A stretch of DNA of 64,000 bases from Anodontia alba (Eukaryota > Mollusca > Bivalvia > Lucinida > Lucinidae), in assembly GCA_964016985.1 (NCBI GenBank), contig OZ024827.1:23577275-23641274 (forward strand), written 5' to 3'. Shown in pieces: positions 10,891 to 22,492 of this stretch. Under the pieces are notes generated by a model. The model was given only the letters and a program-made list of their open reading frames with translations, was not told where the DNA came from and ran no database searches. Each line of letters begins with the position of its first letter. Position 1 is the stretch's first letter. The translations under genes and the position numbers were made by a program.

Positions 10891-12120
10891 TAACGAATTA
10901 TCATTAAATATTTTATGTTTTATATCTATCTATGACACTATCGAATATTCCTTATATATGAAATTGCATAGCTCACACAGAACCCTTCTGTCCGAGCGTC
11001 TACCATTGTTAATAAGACAGTAGCTTTTACTACTGGCGTTCCAAGGCGGTTCCTCTGTTGCAGTTTTTTTGTTTGTGCGTCTGTATTTCCATGTGTGGCG
11101 TTAACTTTGTGTTTTGTTATTATTTGTATCTCATCTCTGTTACTTTTGGTGTCTTTTGTTTTCTGCGATTGTGGCATTTTCTACTGTGCTTTCGAGATTC
11201 TTCGGAAAGACGTCTTTAACTCTTTCGGTGCCAAATTTCAGACGAAATTTGTCGTCTGCTTTTTTGTTTTAACAAACTATCACTTGGAAAAACGTTTATA
11301 TGTAAAGTTGAAAGACTGAATGTCAAACAGCGTAGATCCAGATGAGACGGCTCAATAAGTTATCATCGCCTGTGTCAGTGTAAGAGTTAACTCAGCATGA
11401 TAGTTTTAAATGAACATATATCTATCGGTGATTGACAATAGCGTTTCTCTTCTTGTGCTTTGTTTTTAAATATTTACCGCAGAATTAATTTTATGGCCAA
11501 AAATTGGTCTGACCTCTGCAAATTCTATAGGATTTTTTTAAAGAAATATTAGAAAATATCTTTTTCTTTCTACACTTATTTTAAACTATTGATGTTCCAA
11601 ACCAATACTGTGAAATGTGAACATTTCAAAAATTTTGATCAAGTTGAATTTGTTGAAAACTTGTATCCAAACTACCTACACTGAAGAGTTTTGCATTTTT
11701 ACAGCCATTTTTACTATGGGAAAATGAAAATATTCGATTCTTTTAAAACCAACGACTAGAATAAAACCTTTGTGTATAGGTACTTGGTTTTGCATTAAGT
11801 CGTGCTTTAAGTTTGCAAAGTTTCTTCTTCCGTGTAAAGTTTCAGGCAAAAAATGACTTTCCGAAAGATGTCGAAAGGAGAGTAGATATTTTCACTCATA
11901 CTTTAACACCCTGTTTGACTTTTGACTGGCGGAAATATCGGTCGCCATGTTGAGGAACTATTTTTATCGCTTAAACTTAAACATGAAAATGAATGCTTTC
12001 GTTACAAATTGATAATATTACACAATATTACACAATGTCAGTGATGAAATAAAATCTTGAAAAAGGTCTTATCTAGAAACTAAAAGTACCATTCAGGCCC
12101 TATAACCCACTTTAGTGAAA
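10891..12120. other. Unassigned; decayed repeat scraps
   Basis: Contains the CGAAATTTGTCGTCTGC scrap at 11,240-11,260 and a weak family-G match near 11,328-11,350. No coding sequence recognised. Confidence 0.4.
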
Positions 12121-12123
12121 GGG

Positions 12124-12560
12124 TTAATTGGTAAGCAGTGCGAACCCAGATCAGGGTCTATACTATTTGCATTAAATAGAGGAATTTCTTAAAAAAATAG
12201 AGTAGCATTACGAAAACACGCCTATTCAAATATACAGAAAATTTCACCTCCAAAAAACTGAAAAATTTCAAATAAAAAACTCTGATATTTTTCATGTTTC
12301 TGCACAAAACATAGATTGTGGGTACTCGTTAGAACCGCCTCGGCGAGGCGGTTCTTACGAGTACCCACAATCTGTGTTTTTGAGCAGAAATGAGAAAAAT
12401 AATGTATACCCCTGTAAATCGCAGTTTTATTATATAAAAGTGGGGTTAAGAGGATCAAAATTATATAGGCATGTTCTCGTGATGTAATAAAAAACTAATC
12501 AGACACCCTGCAATTGGAAATAGGCCGGTCCAGAGAGTTGTGTTAGAAGAGTCCACCCGA
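12124..12560 (+). mobile_element. Family G repeat carrying a long palindrome element
   Basis: Begins with GCAGTGCGAACCCAGATC and ends with AATCAGACACC...GGCCGGTCCAGA, as in the 9,890-10,060 copy. Its middle is expanded by a palindrome-centred segment (12,180-12,490) that also occurs at 43,240-43,535. Shared boxes are ACGAAAACACGCCT on the left and TATATAAAAGTGGGGTTAAG on the right. Confidence 0.7.
12306..12383. repeat. Long near-perfect palindrome
   Basis: Arms of about 37 bp with two mismatches meet at CCTCGGCGAGG. Weaker complementarity continues outward to about 12,282-12,402. Degenerate relatives are at 16,440-16,512 and 43,370-43,440, and a short one at 3,723-3,747. Confidence 0.9.
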
Positions 12561-12833
12561 CGTAAAAAGGAAAATATATACGAATGAGTGTTCTCGATCT
12601 TCGATTTTAAATTTCATGTTTCTATATTATTTTAGGATAGGAGATATAGTATTGATAATGATGTACAGAACTGCGGAGCAAAATCTGAGTATCGCTGTTG
12701 TTGTGGTTGCATTCTGTTTTGCAACAATCTGCAGGTGAGCATTGTTTTTGTTTCTATCATTAAAATAAAAAGCAAATCCAATAATAAATACAGCGGAAAA
12801 TAAAGAGCCGGTAACACTGAGAAGTTTTACGAC

Positions 12834-12876
<43 letters not shown>

Positions 12877-13655
12877 AGAAAAACGAAAATCAGATCAGCT
12901 GAGAACAATATTTTATTGCTATATACCTGTAAATGTATATTCATTGGCATATATACTATCAAGTAGCTCATATAAGCAGCTTGTCCTGCCAAATGGCAGT
13001 TTTTTATTTGTGAATTACAAACAAAATAAATATCTAAATAAACAATCAAATTTGCGGCGTTCATACTCACAATAATAAAGTAAACTATACGAGTATAAAC
13101 CTTCACAAAAATGCTTGTCCTACGCTTCGCACACAATAAATATTGAATAAATATTAAAGCTGATTTTGATACGGAATAGTCTTTTTACATGAAATTTTTG
13201 GCTAAATCGGCTTAATTCCATCATGTAAAAAAGGAAATCGAGAGGCCTAAAACAGATCTGGTTCCGTTGGTTCACCATAATGTTTGTCAGCTTTTATGAA
13301 AAGCTACTTCTTTGTAGAATATCACGTTTGTCATGCTGTTCCGGGAGTTATCAATTGCATTGATCAGTACCAATGCATCAACCTACTTTATAGTGAAATT
13401 GTCAAGATTAATGTATATCCCATAGCCTTTAATAAAGTGCTGCAATGATAACCTTTCAGATTATCTTCATAAGTGCAGTGTGCCGTAAAAGTGCCGAAAG
13501 GAGAACACCTGTTCAAACTAGTGTTCCAATAAATTTTATGCTATTCTATTCAGTGCTATATCTTTAGTCAAGAGTTTTACTTGTTGACAACACGCAAACA
13601 GTCAATGGTGCATTGTAGGAAAAAAATCATTTACTTCCGTCTCCGAATGGGCGTA
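12561..13655. other. Unassigned; A-tract
   Basis: An A-tract lies at 12,834-12,862 followed by GAAAG repeats. The 169-codon minus frame (12,627-13,136) runs through this tract as a Phe/Leu homopolymer and is not credible as a gene. Confidence 0.4.
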
Positions 13656-13662
13656 TACAACT

Positions 13663-13980
13663 AGCTTTTTATGAAAGCGAATACTTGGATTTCTGAATCT
13701 GTTAGACACTCCAAACACCTCAAATGAGTATTGAATGGAATGCTAATAATCACATTTAGCAGATGATGGATTAACTTCAATCAGCATTAACATTTATTGT
13801 ATGCTAAGCGTAGACCAAGCTTTTTGTGAAAGCGAATACTTGGTTTTCTGAATACACCTCAAATGAGTATTACCTGGAGTGCTAAAAATTAATATGCAGC
13901 TGATGGATTAACTTTAATCAGCTTTGACATTTATTTTATGCTAAGCGTAGACCAAACTTTTTGTTAAAGTTAATACCCAC
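13663..13980 (+). repeat. ~145-bp tandem repeat
   Basis: About two and a quarter units share TTTTTGTGAAAGCGAATACTT, CACCTCAAATGAGTATT, GATGGATTAACTT and GCTAAGCGTAGACCAA. A reverse-oriented fragment (GCTTGGTCTACGCTT...AAAGCTGATTAAA) is at 19,075-19,135, directly after the Penelope-like remnant. Confidence 0.75.
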
Positions 13981-14077
13981 AAAATGTGCTTTTAAATGCG
14001 ACCAGAAAATCATAAAACAAAATCGATTAGGTGCGTGCACTGTATTTTACTATCCTCCAGTGATTTTTAAAAGCCTA

Positions 14078-14184
14078 CCCAGCTAGCATTCTTTATAAAT
14101 GTACAGCGGGCCGTTATCGACCCGTCAGCTACTTTGACGGGCCGATAACAGCCCGCTATAGATTTATGTAGATTGCTTACTGGG
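14078..14184. mobile_element. Palindromic MITE with GC-rich core stem
   Basis: CCCAG...CTGGG ends flanked by TA enclose AGCGGGC and CGTTATCG arms paired with CCGATAAC and GCCCGCT around a TGACGGG-type stem. Essentially the whole 107 bp is self-complementary with small mismatches. Confidence 0.75.
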
Positions 14185-14344
14185 TAAGTTCTGAGTGAAA
14201 TAAAAGTCAAAGATAGTATCATTTCAAAGGCCATAGTAGCTACTATATTTACCTGAAATATTGGGACACCTTAAAATTCTTACCGCTCTTGCTCTAAATT
14301 TGAACACGTCTGTTATAGTACCTGTTGATATGTCTAAAAATACT

Positions 14345-14430
14345 GAGTGAGTGGCAAAGGGTGTAGACCCTGATCAGACGCTGCGTTCTGGGGCGTCTGA
14401 TCTGGATCTGCTCTGTTTGCTCAGGTGTGT
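14345..14430 (+). repeat. Family G repeat fragment
   Basis: GTGTAGACCCTGATCAGACG, hairpin (CAGACGCTGC / GGGCGTCTG) and GATCTGCTCTGTTTGC, collinear with 9,895-9,960. Confidence 0.7.
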
Positions 14431-14866
14431 CTGTCCCACCTTACCTTTATTACGGTGTATTATATATTTAATTTCCTGGTCTGAACTGTAAAGTCATGTC
14501 TCTGCTTTAAATTTCATTGGTATGCAGATATATTTATTGTTTAAAGAAAGATAAAAATGTGCTTTTTCTCGCAAGAATGTACCTTTTGTCAACCGACATA
14601 GACAGAATGTACTAATCCCGTACTAAAAGGGATCAGTGGCGATCTGAAGCCAGAAAACAAGAAAATCAGAAACAGGACCACGAAGGGCCCGACCTAGACA
14701 TTGATTTTCAGGCACCAACCATCTAAACATATTCAGGAGGGAGCTATCATTTAGTCTGACGGTATGGTTTTCTTATACATAAGTCTGCTCATTAAGGCTT
14801 TTTTTACAACGGTTAATTCGTTTTAATGGCAACATCTATGAGAACAAATATTATCTTTGCAACGAG
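14431..14866. other. Nothing recognised
   Basis: No repeat or frame that I can support. Confidence 0.4.
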
Positions 14867-15432
14867 GCTTGACGATATGTCTTTGGCTTGGCCCCCCGTG
14901 GTTCAACTATTGGTTTTCATTTACTCTGGCATACAGTAGAATTAGCCATGAGTACTCGTCTTTGTTTATTATAGTGATTAATTTGATTTTTATGTTTTCG
15001 CTTTGATGCATGGACTGAGTTGGGAGCCTTTATGCGAACCGAATTTTTATGTATTTCTGTATTAAGAGTAGTATCGGGACCCAGGGTGAAGTTAGCTAGC
15101 TGTAAAAGTGCTTTAAACCCCCCGGTGGTTTGCTCTACCGACCGTTCTAAGGCGGTGGTCCCGGTGTTAGTCTTACTCTTTGTTGCTTTGTGGTTTATTC
15201 TACGAGGCGATTTGTTGTATGTCTTTCCGTGTGTCATTTTGTTCTTGTGTTTTTCAGTCCTTTTAGTATTGCGATTACCTCGCTTGGGGAAGAGAGAGCT
15301 AATCTTAGTGCTTTTCGTACGTTTGTTCGATTTGTGCTTGTTTAGATTTGTCGGTTTCCTCTTCCTCTTGGGGTCTGGGAAGGGCTGCGGTTTGTGATTG
15401 TGGCACTCCCTGGACTTTTCTCTTACCTTTTT
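14867..15432 (+). mobile_element. Retroelement 3' tail, most complete copy
   Basis: Begins GGCTTGACGATATGTCT, the same sequence that follows the stop codon of the RT at 46,891-47,850 (minus), and ends CTCTTACC plus a T-run. It is therefore best read as the 3' untranslated region of that retroelement, about 565 bp, with the coding part lost by 5' truncation. Its 106-125-codon frames are fortuitous. Other copies: 5,204-5,531(-), 16,569-16,917, 16,963-17,243, 20,622-20,808, 48,645-48,722, 48,723-48,984. Confidence 0.85.
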
Positions 15433-15540
15433 TTCACTGTATCAACAATAATCAATAGTTGAGTCATACAAAAAGACATGGGTTTATAATCCTTATCTTA
15501 TTTGCTTAACCCATTTTAGTCTGGAGGCTACCAAAATGGT
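15433..15540. other. Short unassigned spacer
   Basis: Lies between the retroelement tail and the family G repeat. No feature seen. Confidence 0.4.
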
Positions 15541-15544
15541 AATT

Positions 15545-15680
15545 GGCAAATATAGCGGAGACACAGGTCGGACGCCGCATTGCGCGAAGTCTGATCTCCA
15601 CTGTTTGCAAATAACTTTGCCAGTTTTTTCTAGGAATATCTAAATCACAAAACCTGACAAACTAAAACCGAAATTGGACT
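15545..15680 (+). repeat. Family G repeat fragment
   Basis: GGAGACACAGGTCGGACGCC, a decayed hairpin, CTGATCTCCACTGTTTGC and a tail with ACCTGACAAACT. Same order as 9,890-10,060. Confidence 0.6.
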
Positions 15681-16420
15681 CGTCTATTACATGGTGCGGC
15701 GATTTTATTCAGTGTAAAATGCTGAAAAATATACAAGTGCCGTCACGTTGAATAAAAGTATTTGGTAGATGTAATTGCCCGAGAACTGTTTAGTTTAAAC
15801 TTAGCCATATCATTTAAGAAAGTTAAACATCAATTTACGTCGATGTTAGTTGTAGTAGCCATATAAGAATCACAACGGAACTGCTTTCAGCATTATTTAA
15901 TTTCTTTGTACCTTCAAGAAAATGGTAATGAACAGCATTAATGTTACATTTCAAGTACAGTTTCTGGATGAAAAGTTAGAATTAATTTCAGGACGGAAAG
16001 AAGGATATTCTCCATGAATTCAATAACTGGCTTTATGCACATCATGGTTTTATTCTAATGCCTGCAACGGACTATCTATATAATTCTTTTCAGTTTTAGG
16101 ATGTGTTTACTTTTTAACAGTCTTAATAGCTCAAATTTTGTAAAATTTTGCATATTTTGAATTGGACAAGTATCATCTGGTCCTCCATGGAACCATGAGC
16201 GTTTAAATCCAAATGCATTTCTTGCATATCTGCTTTAAAGTGGTTTTATATAAAACAGTGTAAAACTTTAATTACAAACTAGCCGATTATCTTTCAGATT
16301 CCATGGTGAAATTGACCCACGGATTCCTCGACTAATATGCACAAAATGACGATAAAGTTGCAATAAGCATAGATCCAACTAAGTTTTTTTTTCTTTTTTT
16401 TTTTCACTGAAAAGTATTGA
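15681..16420. other. Nothing recognised
   Basis: AT-rich; no open frame above 60 codons; T-rich patch at 16,386-16,404. Confidence 0.4.
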
Positions 16421-16439
16421 TATTTTTCTTACATCTCCA

Positions 16440-16512
16440 CAAAAGCATATGTTGTGGCACTCATTAAAAGCACCTCGCCGAGACGCTTCTAATTAGTACC
16501 TACACATTATAT
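16440..16512. repeat. Degenerate palindrome (relative of 12,306-12,383)
   Basis: TCTCCACAAAAGCATATG and CATTATATGTTTTCGTGGAG arms around GCACCTCGCCGAGACGC. The same layout as the 12.3 kb palindrome but with many mismatches. Confidence 0.65.
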
Positions 16513-16568
16513 GTTTTCGTGGAGAAATAAGAACACTATTGTGAAGATATCCCCTCCTATCTGGAGCT

Positions 16569-16917
16569 ATGAATAGAGAAGGGTGAAGTTGGCTAGCTGT
16601 AAAAGTAATTTAACCCCCCCCCTCCCCACACCCCTTACTCTACTGTCCGATCTAAGGAGGTGGTCCCGGTGTTAGTCTTACTCTTTGTTGCTTTGTGGTT
16701 TATTCTTACCTTGTGTCATATTGTTCTTGTGTTTTTCAGTCCTTTTAGTATTGCGATTACCTCGCTTGGGGAAGAGAGAGCAAATCTTAGTGCTTTTCGT
16801 ACGTTTGTTCGATTTGTGTTTGTTTGGATTTGTCGGTTTCCTCTTCCTCTTGGGGTCTGGGAAGGGCTGCGGTTTGTGATTGTGGCACTCCCTGGACTTT
16901 TCTCTTACCTTTTTTTG
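16569..16917 (+). mobile_element. Retroelement 3' tail, tandem copy A
   Basis: Matches 15,080-15,430 from GGGTGAAGTT onward with an expanded C-run (16,612-16,625) and a small internal deletion (TACGAGGCGATTTG missing). Ends CTTACC plus T-run. A second copy follows 46 bp later in the same direction. Confidence 0.85.
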
Positions 16918-16962
16918 ATATTAAACGTGGCTCTCATTTATTCGGCTCATATACGTAACTTG

Positions 16963-17243
16963 TAGTCCCGGTGTTAGTCTTACTCCTTGTTGCTTTGTGG
17001 TTTATTCTACGAGGCGATTTGTTGTGTGTCTTTCTGTGTGTCATTTTGTTCTTGTGTTTTTCGGTCCTTTTGGTATTGCGATTACCTCGCATGGGGATAA
17101 GAGAGCTAACCTTAGTGCTTTTCGTACGTTTGTTCGGTTTGTGCTTGTTTAGATTAGTCGGTTTCCTCTTCCTCTTGGGGTCTGGGAAGGGCTGCGGTTT
17201 GTGATTGTGGCACTCCCTGGACTTTTCTCTTATCTTTTTTTGT
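16963..17243 (+). mobile_element. Retroelement 3' tail, tandem copy B
   Basis: Begins at GTCCCGGTGTTAGTC and ends CTTATC plus T-run. Head-to-tail partial duplication of this kind is described for Penelope-like elements (pseudo-LTR arrangement). The same arrangement recurs at 48,645-48,984. Confidence 0.85.
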
Positions 17244-17540
17244 AAATAGTATATATTGCTTATATTTCTGGAAAGTATAATATCTTAACAGCATAATGGC
17301 ATGCAGTGCAGTTTCTTCATTCTTATATAATAAACGAAATGGGGAATATTTCAGATGTACCCAGTTTTAGATTTCTTTGATAGTGCTTTTTTCTTGCAGC
17401 AATATATCTCGCATTATAGAAGTCGAAACCAATATGTTTTTTACCAAAGTTTCAGAAAAATACAACAAAAATCTTCAATATAGATAACAGAGATAGAAAA
17501 GTGACCAAACACTTTGATTCTCTCATTCCGATGACCTGAA
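17244..17540. other. Nothing recognised
   Basis: May contain the eroded N-terminal part of the adjacent Penelope-like element, but I could not read it. Confidence 0.35.
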
Positions 17541-19078
17541 ACAGTACATAACACCACGGTATATGCAAAAGGAAAAGTTGAGGGGAAATCCAAAGTTACA
17601 CAAGCCAAATGCTCCATACCGTACAATTGTCAGTGGCATAAATATACCAACAAATAGACTGGCAGAGTTGTCAGAACATGAGCTTAACGAGTATGTGGAA
17701 AAATCCCCACAACATCATACATCCGAGATATTACAGATTTTATTTCCAAGCTAAAGGAAATCAAGGAGCTTCTGCCAGAAAAGGCCACATTATTCTGTTT
17801 TGATTTTAGCTTTACCCGTCAGTTTCAAGGAAGGAAGGACTTGAGGCATGTGAAGAGGCCCCCTGATGATAAGATCCAGACCACTAATGATAAAAAAGGA
17901 GTAATAGAGATGATAAAGATGATTCTGGATAAGAACGCTTTTGGGTTTGGAGAATTGCATTCAGAAAGAAGGTGTTGACATAGGGTCTAGTCTAGGGAAG
18001 AATTTTGCATGCACATACATGAGAAAAAGGGATAAGTCACTTCTCCAGCCAGAGGTTGCCGCATATTTCTACAAGAGATTCATCGATGATAGTCTTGGCA
18101 TCTGGACAAGTGGTATAACAGCAGTGGAGCGCTTCACGGATTTCGCAAACAACATACATGACAACATCAGTGTCGAGCTTCGGTATCAACGGAAGCAGAT
18201 TGAATGTCTGGACATCCTGATAAAATTAGAGAAGGGCCACATTTACACCGACCTCTATGTCAAACCAACCGTCAAGCAGCTCTATCTCATCAATTTGTCA
18301 TGCCATCCCTCCATTAGAAAGAAGGGACTTGCATATGGACCTGGCTTATGCATCAGGAGGATCTGTGAGAAAGAGTCATATTACCAGAGGCACAGACAGG
18401 AGTTGGACAGGTTCATTGAAAGTGGAAAACTCTACAGGTCCTCTTTTGCTTACTGCAAGTAGAAAGACAAATAAGTCTACACGACGGAAGCCATTGGTAG
18501 TAACCTATTCTAGCCTCATATCTGGTGTTCATTAGATTGTAAGGAAGCACACGGATGTCCTGTACCGGTCAAGCAAAATTCGACATGTATTTCAGGATCT
18601 ACCTATATTGGCCTTCAGATAGTATAAAAACTTGTGTGACGTGCTTGTACATGGAAAGACAATAGGGCAATAAAATGAACTTGTTTAAGCTGTAAAGCAG
18701 GTTGTGATAAACGTGACAGATTGTCTCGAAATGATGTTGCTTGCTGATACATCTTCACAGAATGTGTACACCCCTGCTGTGGACATCAACTGTCGAAAAC
18801 GGTATTTTGTGTACGGGATAGTATACGTGAAATGTAAATCCACAGTTTATGTAGGAAAGATGGAACGTGAACAGAGAGAAAGGATGATAGAGCAATCTTG
18901 GAGAGAGCCAAGTCGATTAATTTTCACTTTGGGGAAGGAGAACACTTACAGAGTAATTTATCATTTGTGGTTCTTTAGAAGCTGTATGGTGCTAAAGCAC
19001 TTTATGAAAGATCACGAACTGGTCCACTCCTATTTTCCATGGACTGCTCAACGTCTGAATACTACCTTTCACTGAACG
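17541..19078 (+). pseudogene. Broken Penelope-like element (RT plus GIY-YIG endonuclease)
   Basis: Several frames in order give a Penelope-like RT: GNPKLHKPNAPYRTIVSG (RT fingers, about 17,585-17,635), LFCFDFSF (aspartate motif, about 17,790), then after a frameshift near 17,940 IQKEGVDIGSSLGKNFACTY, FYKRFIDDSLGIW (catalytic DD), IECLDILIKL and TDLYVKPT. Downstream frames read LVHGKT and end in a GIY-YIG-like block, YGIVYVKC with VYVGK and RERM (about 18,810-18,880). Such elements copy themselves by RNA-mediated retrotransposition, with the GIY-YIG domain as nickase. At least two frameshifts and several stops make it inactive. The N-terminus is not readable. Its RT differs from the 46.9 kb one (GSSLGKNF versus GTNFAPFFADLF), so two families are present. 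Confidence 0.85.
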
Positions 19079-19140
19079 CTTGGTCTACGCTTATACCACA
19101 CAATAGATGTTAAAGCTGATTAAAAATTACATTAAAATGC
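19079..19140 (-). repeat. Fragment of the 13.7 kb tandem repeat
   Basis: The reverse complement of CTTGGTCTACGCTT...AAAGCTGATTAAA matches units at 13,790-13,960. Confidence 0.6.
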
Positions 19141-20203
19141 TAGTTTTCACCTCTCAAGTATGGGTCAATGTGATTTATATTTCACGGTCCAGGTCCAGTG
19201 ATTTGTCATTATATTTTTGGAGACTATTTTTGTGGATTATCAGAGAGACAATTAAGAGAAGGAATTGGATTACCGCTTGCAACATTTCGACCAGATGGAT
19301 GTAATGTGAAGGACAGCAGTATTTTGGTGACATTTTGGCAGAACAAGAAAAAAGTACGGGAATGACGTCGCAACAGCATGGCGTGACGTTATGACGTCAT
19401 GTTGTGCATACCATGCTGATGTTATGTCATAGTTGTTTATAAACAGTAATGGTGAACTGTCAAAATGTAATTTCACTTAAAGTTAAATGTCTTTTCTTGA
19501 TAAAGGCCTCTGGCCAAAGTATTGAAGAAGAGTTATCGTACAGTCAGTCAAGTACTTAGAGACTGAATGTGTTTTACAATTATTTTATTATATTGATTTT
19601 ACCCCAACCGCCCCTTCTTGAATGGGTCAAATAATTTGGCTTTAACTTAACACAATAATTATAGTTGTCTGTGCCTGAAATGTGTTTTTATGAACAATAT
19701 ATCACACAAATATTTTGAAAGATGTCAAGTTATATGCAAAAAGTGTAAACTAGAAGGTTAAATTAGCCTGGTTGACATGACAGTTGCTCGGTGTGTTTCA
19801 AATATCAGCTTAAAGCGACCGATAGTAAACCTTTATTTGGGCTTTCTGAAGAATAGCAAATAAGAAGAGATTTAAAATGAAAATGGATAAGACTAAAGGT
19901 CAAGGTCACACAAGGTCAAGTTCACGGTCACTAAAACAGTGAAAAGCATAGTTCTGTTACATGTTTCTAGGTATACTTCCAGAATGTTTAGGAAGAGGTA
20001 ATCCAAGTTAAAGTCACGTGACTGTTAAAAATAGAAGCACTTTTGTTTGACTGATCAAGTTTCAGTACCTGTAGATGTGCATTCTAAAAAAGGCACTTAT
20101 AGTTCATGCCGTTATAAGAAACTTTGTACTGTACCACTTTTCAAGTGATACATATCACCTCATTTTATATATATCTGTATATTACTAAGTATATTTCATT
20201 CAG

Positions 20204-20204
<1 letters not shown>
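19141..20204. other. Nothing recognised
   Basis: No open frame or repeat family supported. Some AAGGTCAAGG/CAAGGTCA motifs occur at 19,895-19,925. Confidence 0.4.

Positions 20205-20269
<65 letters not shown>
20205..20269. repeat. (AT)n microsatellite
   Basis: An uninterrupted AT dinucleotide run of about 55 bp, ending in ATGTATATA. Confidence 0.95.
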
Positions 20270-20621
20270 ACAAAATGAAGAAAATTATCTAATCTGATGT
20301 TTAATTCAAGGCATAAACAGTTATATCTGAAAGTCAAGGTCACAGAAACAGTTCATTTTCCATTTAAAAGCATTACTTCTTTACTTTCTCTTTTTCCTGT
20401 GTAGACTTCCAAATCATGGAAATCAGAAGTAAAAAATTCAGAGGTCACACTCATTTTTAAGGCAACTGAAGTAAGCACTTTTATTTGACTTGTTCGGTTG
20501 ACTTGTTCGGTTTCAGTGCCCAATGTTGCAACTCCTAATAAGGCGCTGGTAAAACTCAACAAACCTGCGAGCGCTCGAGATAAGTCACTTAACCACTCAA
20601 ATGTTACTGCACGAAAAACTG
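20270..20621. other. Nothing recognised
   Basis: Short frames only; contains a small duplication GACTTGTTCGGTT at 20,487-20,512. Confidence 0.4.
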
Positions 20622-20808
20622 CAGTGTTTTTCAGTCCTTTTAGTATTGCGATTACCTCGCTTGGGGAAGAGAGAGCTAATCTTAGTGCTTTTCGTACGTT
20701 TGTTCGGTTTGTGCTTGTTTAGATTTGTCGGTTTCCTCTTCCTCTTGGGGTCTGGGAAGGGCTGCGGTTTGTGATTGTGGCACTCCCTGGACTTTTCTCT
20801 TACCTTTT
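20622..20808 (+). mobile_element. Retroelement 3' tail, strongly truncated
   Basis: Starts at GTGTTTTTCAGTCC and ends CTCTTACC plus TTTT; last ~187 bp of the family. Confidence 0.85.
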
Positions 20809-22402
20809 CTGCTTCAGGATTGAAAAAAGACACATTTTGCCAATTTTTGACAGTTATCTGCCAGAAACACGTATTTTAGTTTCAGGACAATAACAAGTAA
20901 ATTTCAATATATTTTCACTAAATTTTGATATGTGCATTGATATTGTGGAGATCTGGTTTCGGATTGCTCATTGGCAAATTCCGTCGATTTTTGACAGAGT
21001 TATGTGCCCGTGACATGAAGGTGGCGGGTATTATCGTTCTACGTTTTTAATGTTAAATGTTCTGTAGAGTTTTACTTATAAATGTTTTTTTCTTTTAAGT
21101 TTGGGTAATAGAGTTGCCACCCTTTTGGGGAAGGGCTGCCAACTATGCTAACCATCTGTTCTTTATGTAACTGTTGAGACCCTGATATGAATCAGATTCT
21201 ATCAGTTCCCTGCTCACTTATTTTTTACCGTCGTTTTTATGCAAATTGTCTCCTTATGATACATTTTTAAGGAAACAATTTGCCTGAAAGATCAAAGCCT
21301 ATTTTCTTGGATAACATCAATGTGTCGTCGGCTGAATGTACCAAAAGTGTGGTATAGGTCAAGCGGCTGTGTTTCACTCGATGATGTTGCCTCGATTTGA
21401 TATTATTCAGATGTGCAACAACCGTGTTTTTAAATAATTCATCTCACCATTTTATCAGTTTCATTAGATTGACTAAACTAAAGGTAGAAAACGAGTTTGG
21501 TAGCATCATGATATGTCTACATAGATTTATTTTCCTTGCAGATGTGATGTCTGCTATTACACTGCCTATCGCCAAACATCAAATGTAACAAAGTGTGGAT
21601 TTCTTGGATGGAGAAAATGCACTGTTTATGAGTAAGATATTTATTTTTATCATTATTTGTTAAATATTTATTTTATGTATCCACTATAACTTGTGAACGA
21701 ATATTGTATTGATAGGCATTTCCACAACAGTCAAAGATGAATTGTCGATTTCAAACGTTGTACGTCGAGGGTGGAGCGCCAAAGATTTGCTGATAGCCTC
21801 ATAGTATTCGTTTTTAGTTTGGTTTTGCATTATCTGTTGGGCTAAGGTTTAAGGCGATTGCGATACACTGGGGATTCTCCGTCTTTATTCACAAGGAGAC
21901 AAGTTTTGTGACTTCTTGTTTACTCTCCTGTGCACCCATCCCTTCTGAAAGAGGCCTTTTCTAAAAGAAAATACGTTCTGTCATCTTAGAGTGGATTTCT
22001 TTTCACAAAATGTCACGATGACAGAAAAAAAAAAATGTCAAGAGTTGCGAGCCGAACAATCATTTTGTAGTTTCACTTTGTTTGAACTTAGAGTAAAGAT
22101 ATGGTACCAGTAAAATGAATATAAAGCTCGGGGCCCAGTTGTTTAAAGGTTTAAAGCATCGTTAGCTTAACGAGCTCGTTAGTGGTCAAAATGTTAACTG
22201 TTCTAGTAAGTACAATATCTAATTCAAAGGTGTTTTTGCTGAAAAAATGCGAATAACTTTTCCAAATGCAAATGGTACTTACTTTTGTTTTCAACAAATA
22301 TATTAGCGTATATGCCATATTTAATGATTAAAGTTTTAACGATAAGTTAATTAAAGACATCGTTAGTTTTGAACAACTGGGTCCAGTAGTTTTGATTACC
22401 GA
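20809..22402. other. Unassigned; contains dispersed repeat at 21,095-21,225
   Basis: 21,095-21,225 (AAGTTTGGGTAA, CCATCTGTT, TATCAGTTCC, CTCACTTATTT) resembles 56,390-56,540. The rest is unrecognised. Confidence 0.5.
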
Positions 22403-22492
22403 CCACAAATCCACATGAAGAACAACCAACATCTGAACCGCCGCATTAATGCGGCGGTTCAGATGTTGGTTGTTCTTCATGTGGATTTGTGG
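22403..22492. repeat. Perfect 90-bp palindrome
   Basis: Positions 22,403-22,447 and 22,448-22,492 are exact reverse complements with no spacer. The centre reads CCGCATTAATGCGG. The arms begin CCACAAATCCACATG. Spacer-free palindromes of this length are usually unstable in replication, so exact symmetry implies recent origin or active maintenance. Confidence 0.95.

Noticed and set aside
12627..13136. 169-codon minus frame
   Set aside because: Passes through a long A-tract as poly-Phe; hydrophobic low complexity without motifs.
15020..15397. 125-codon plus frame, recurring at 16.66, 16.97, 20.5 and 48.6 kb
   Set aside because: It recurs because the underlying retroelement 3' tail recurs. Different copies are open in different frames, so it is not a conserved protein.
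18257..18535. 92-codon frame overlapping the Penelope-like RT
   Set aside because: Mostly a shadow; only its C-terminal end coincides with the true RT continuation after a frameshift.
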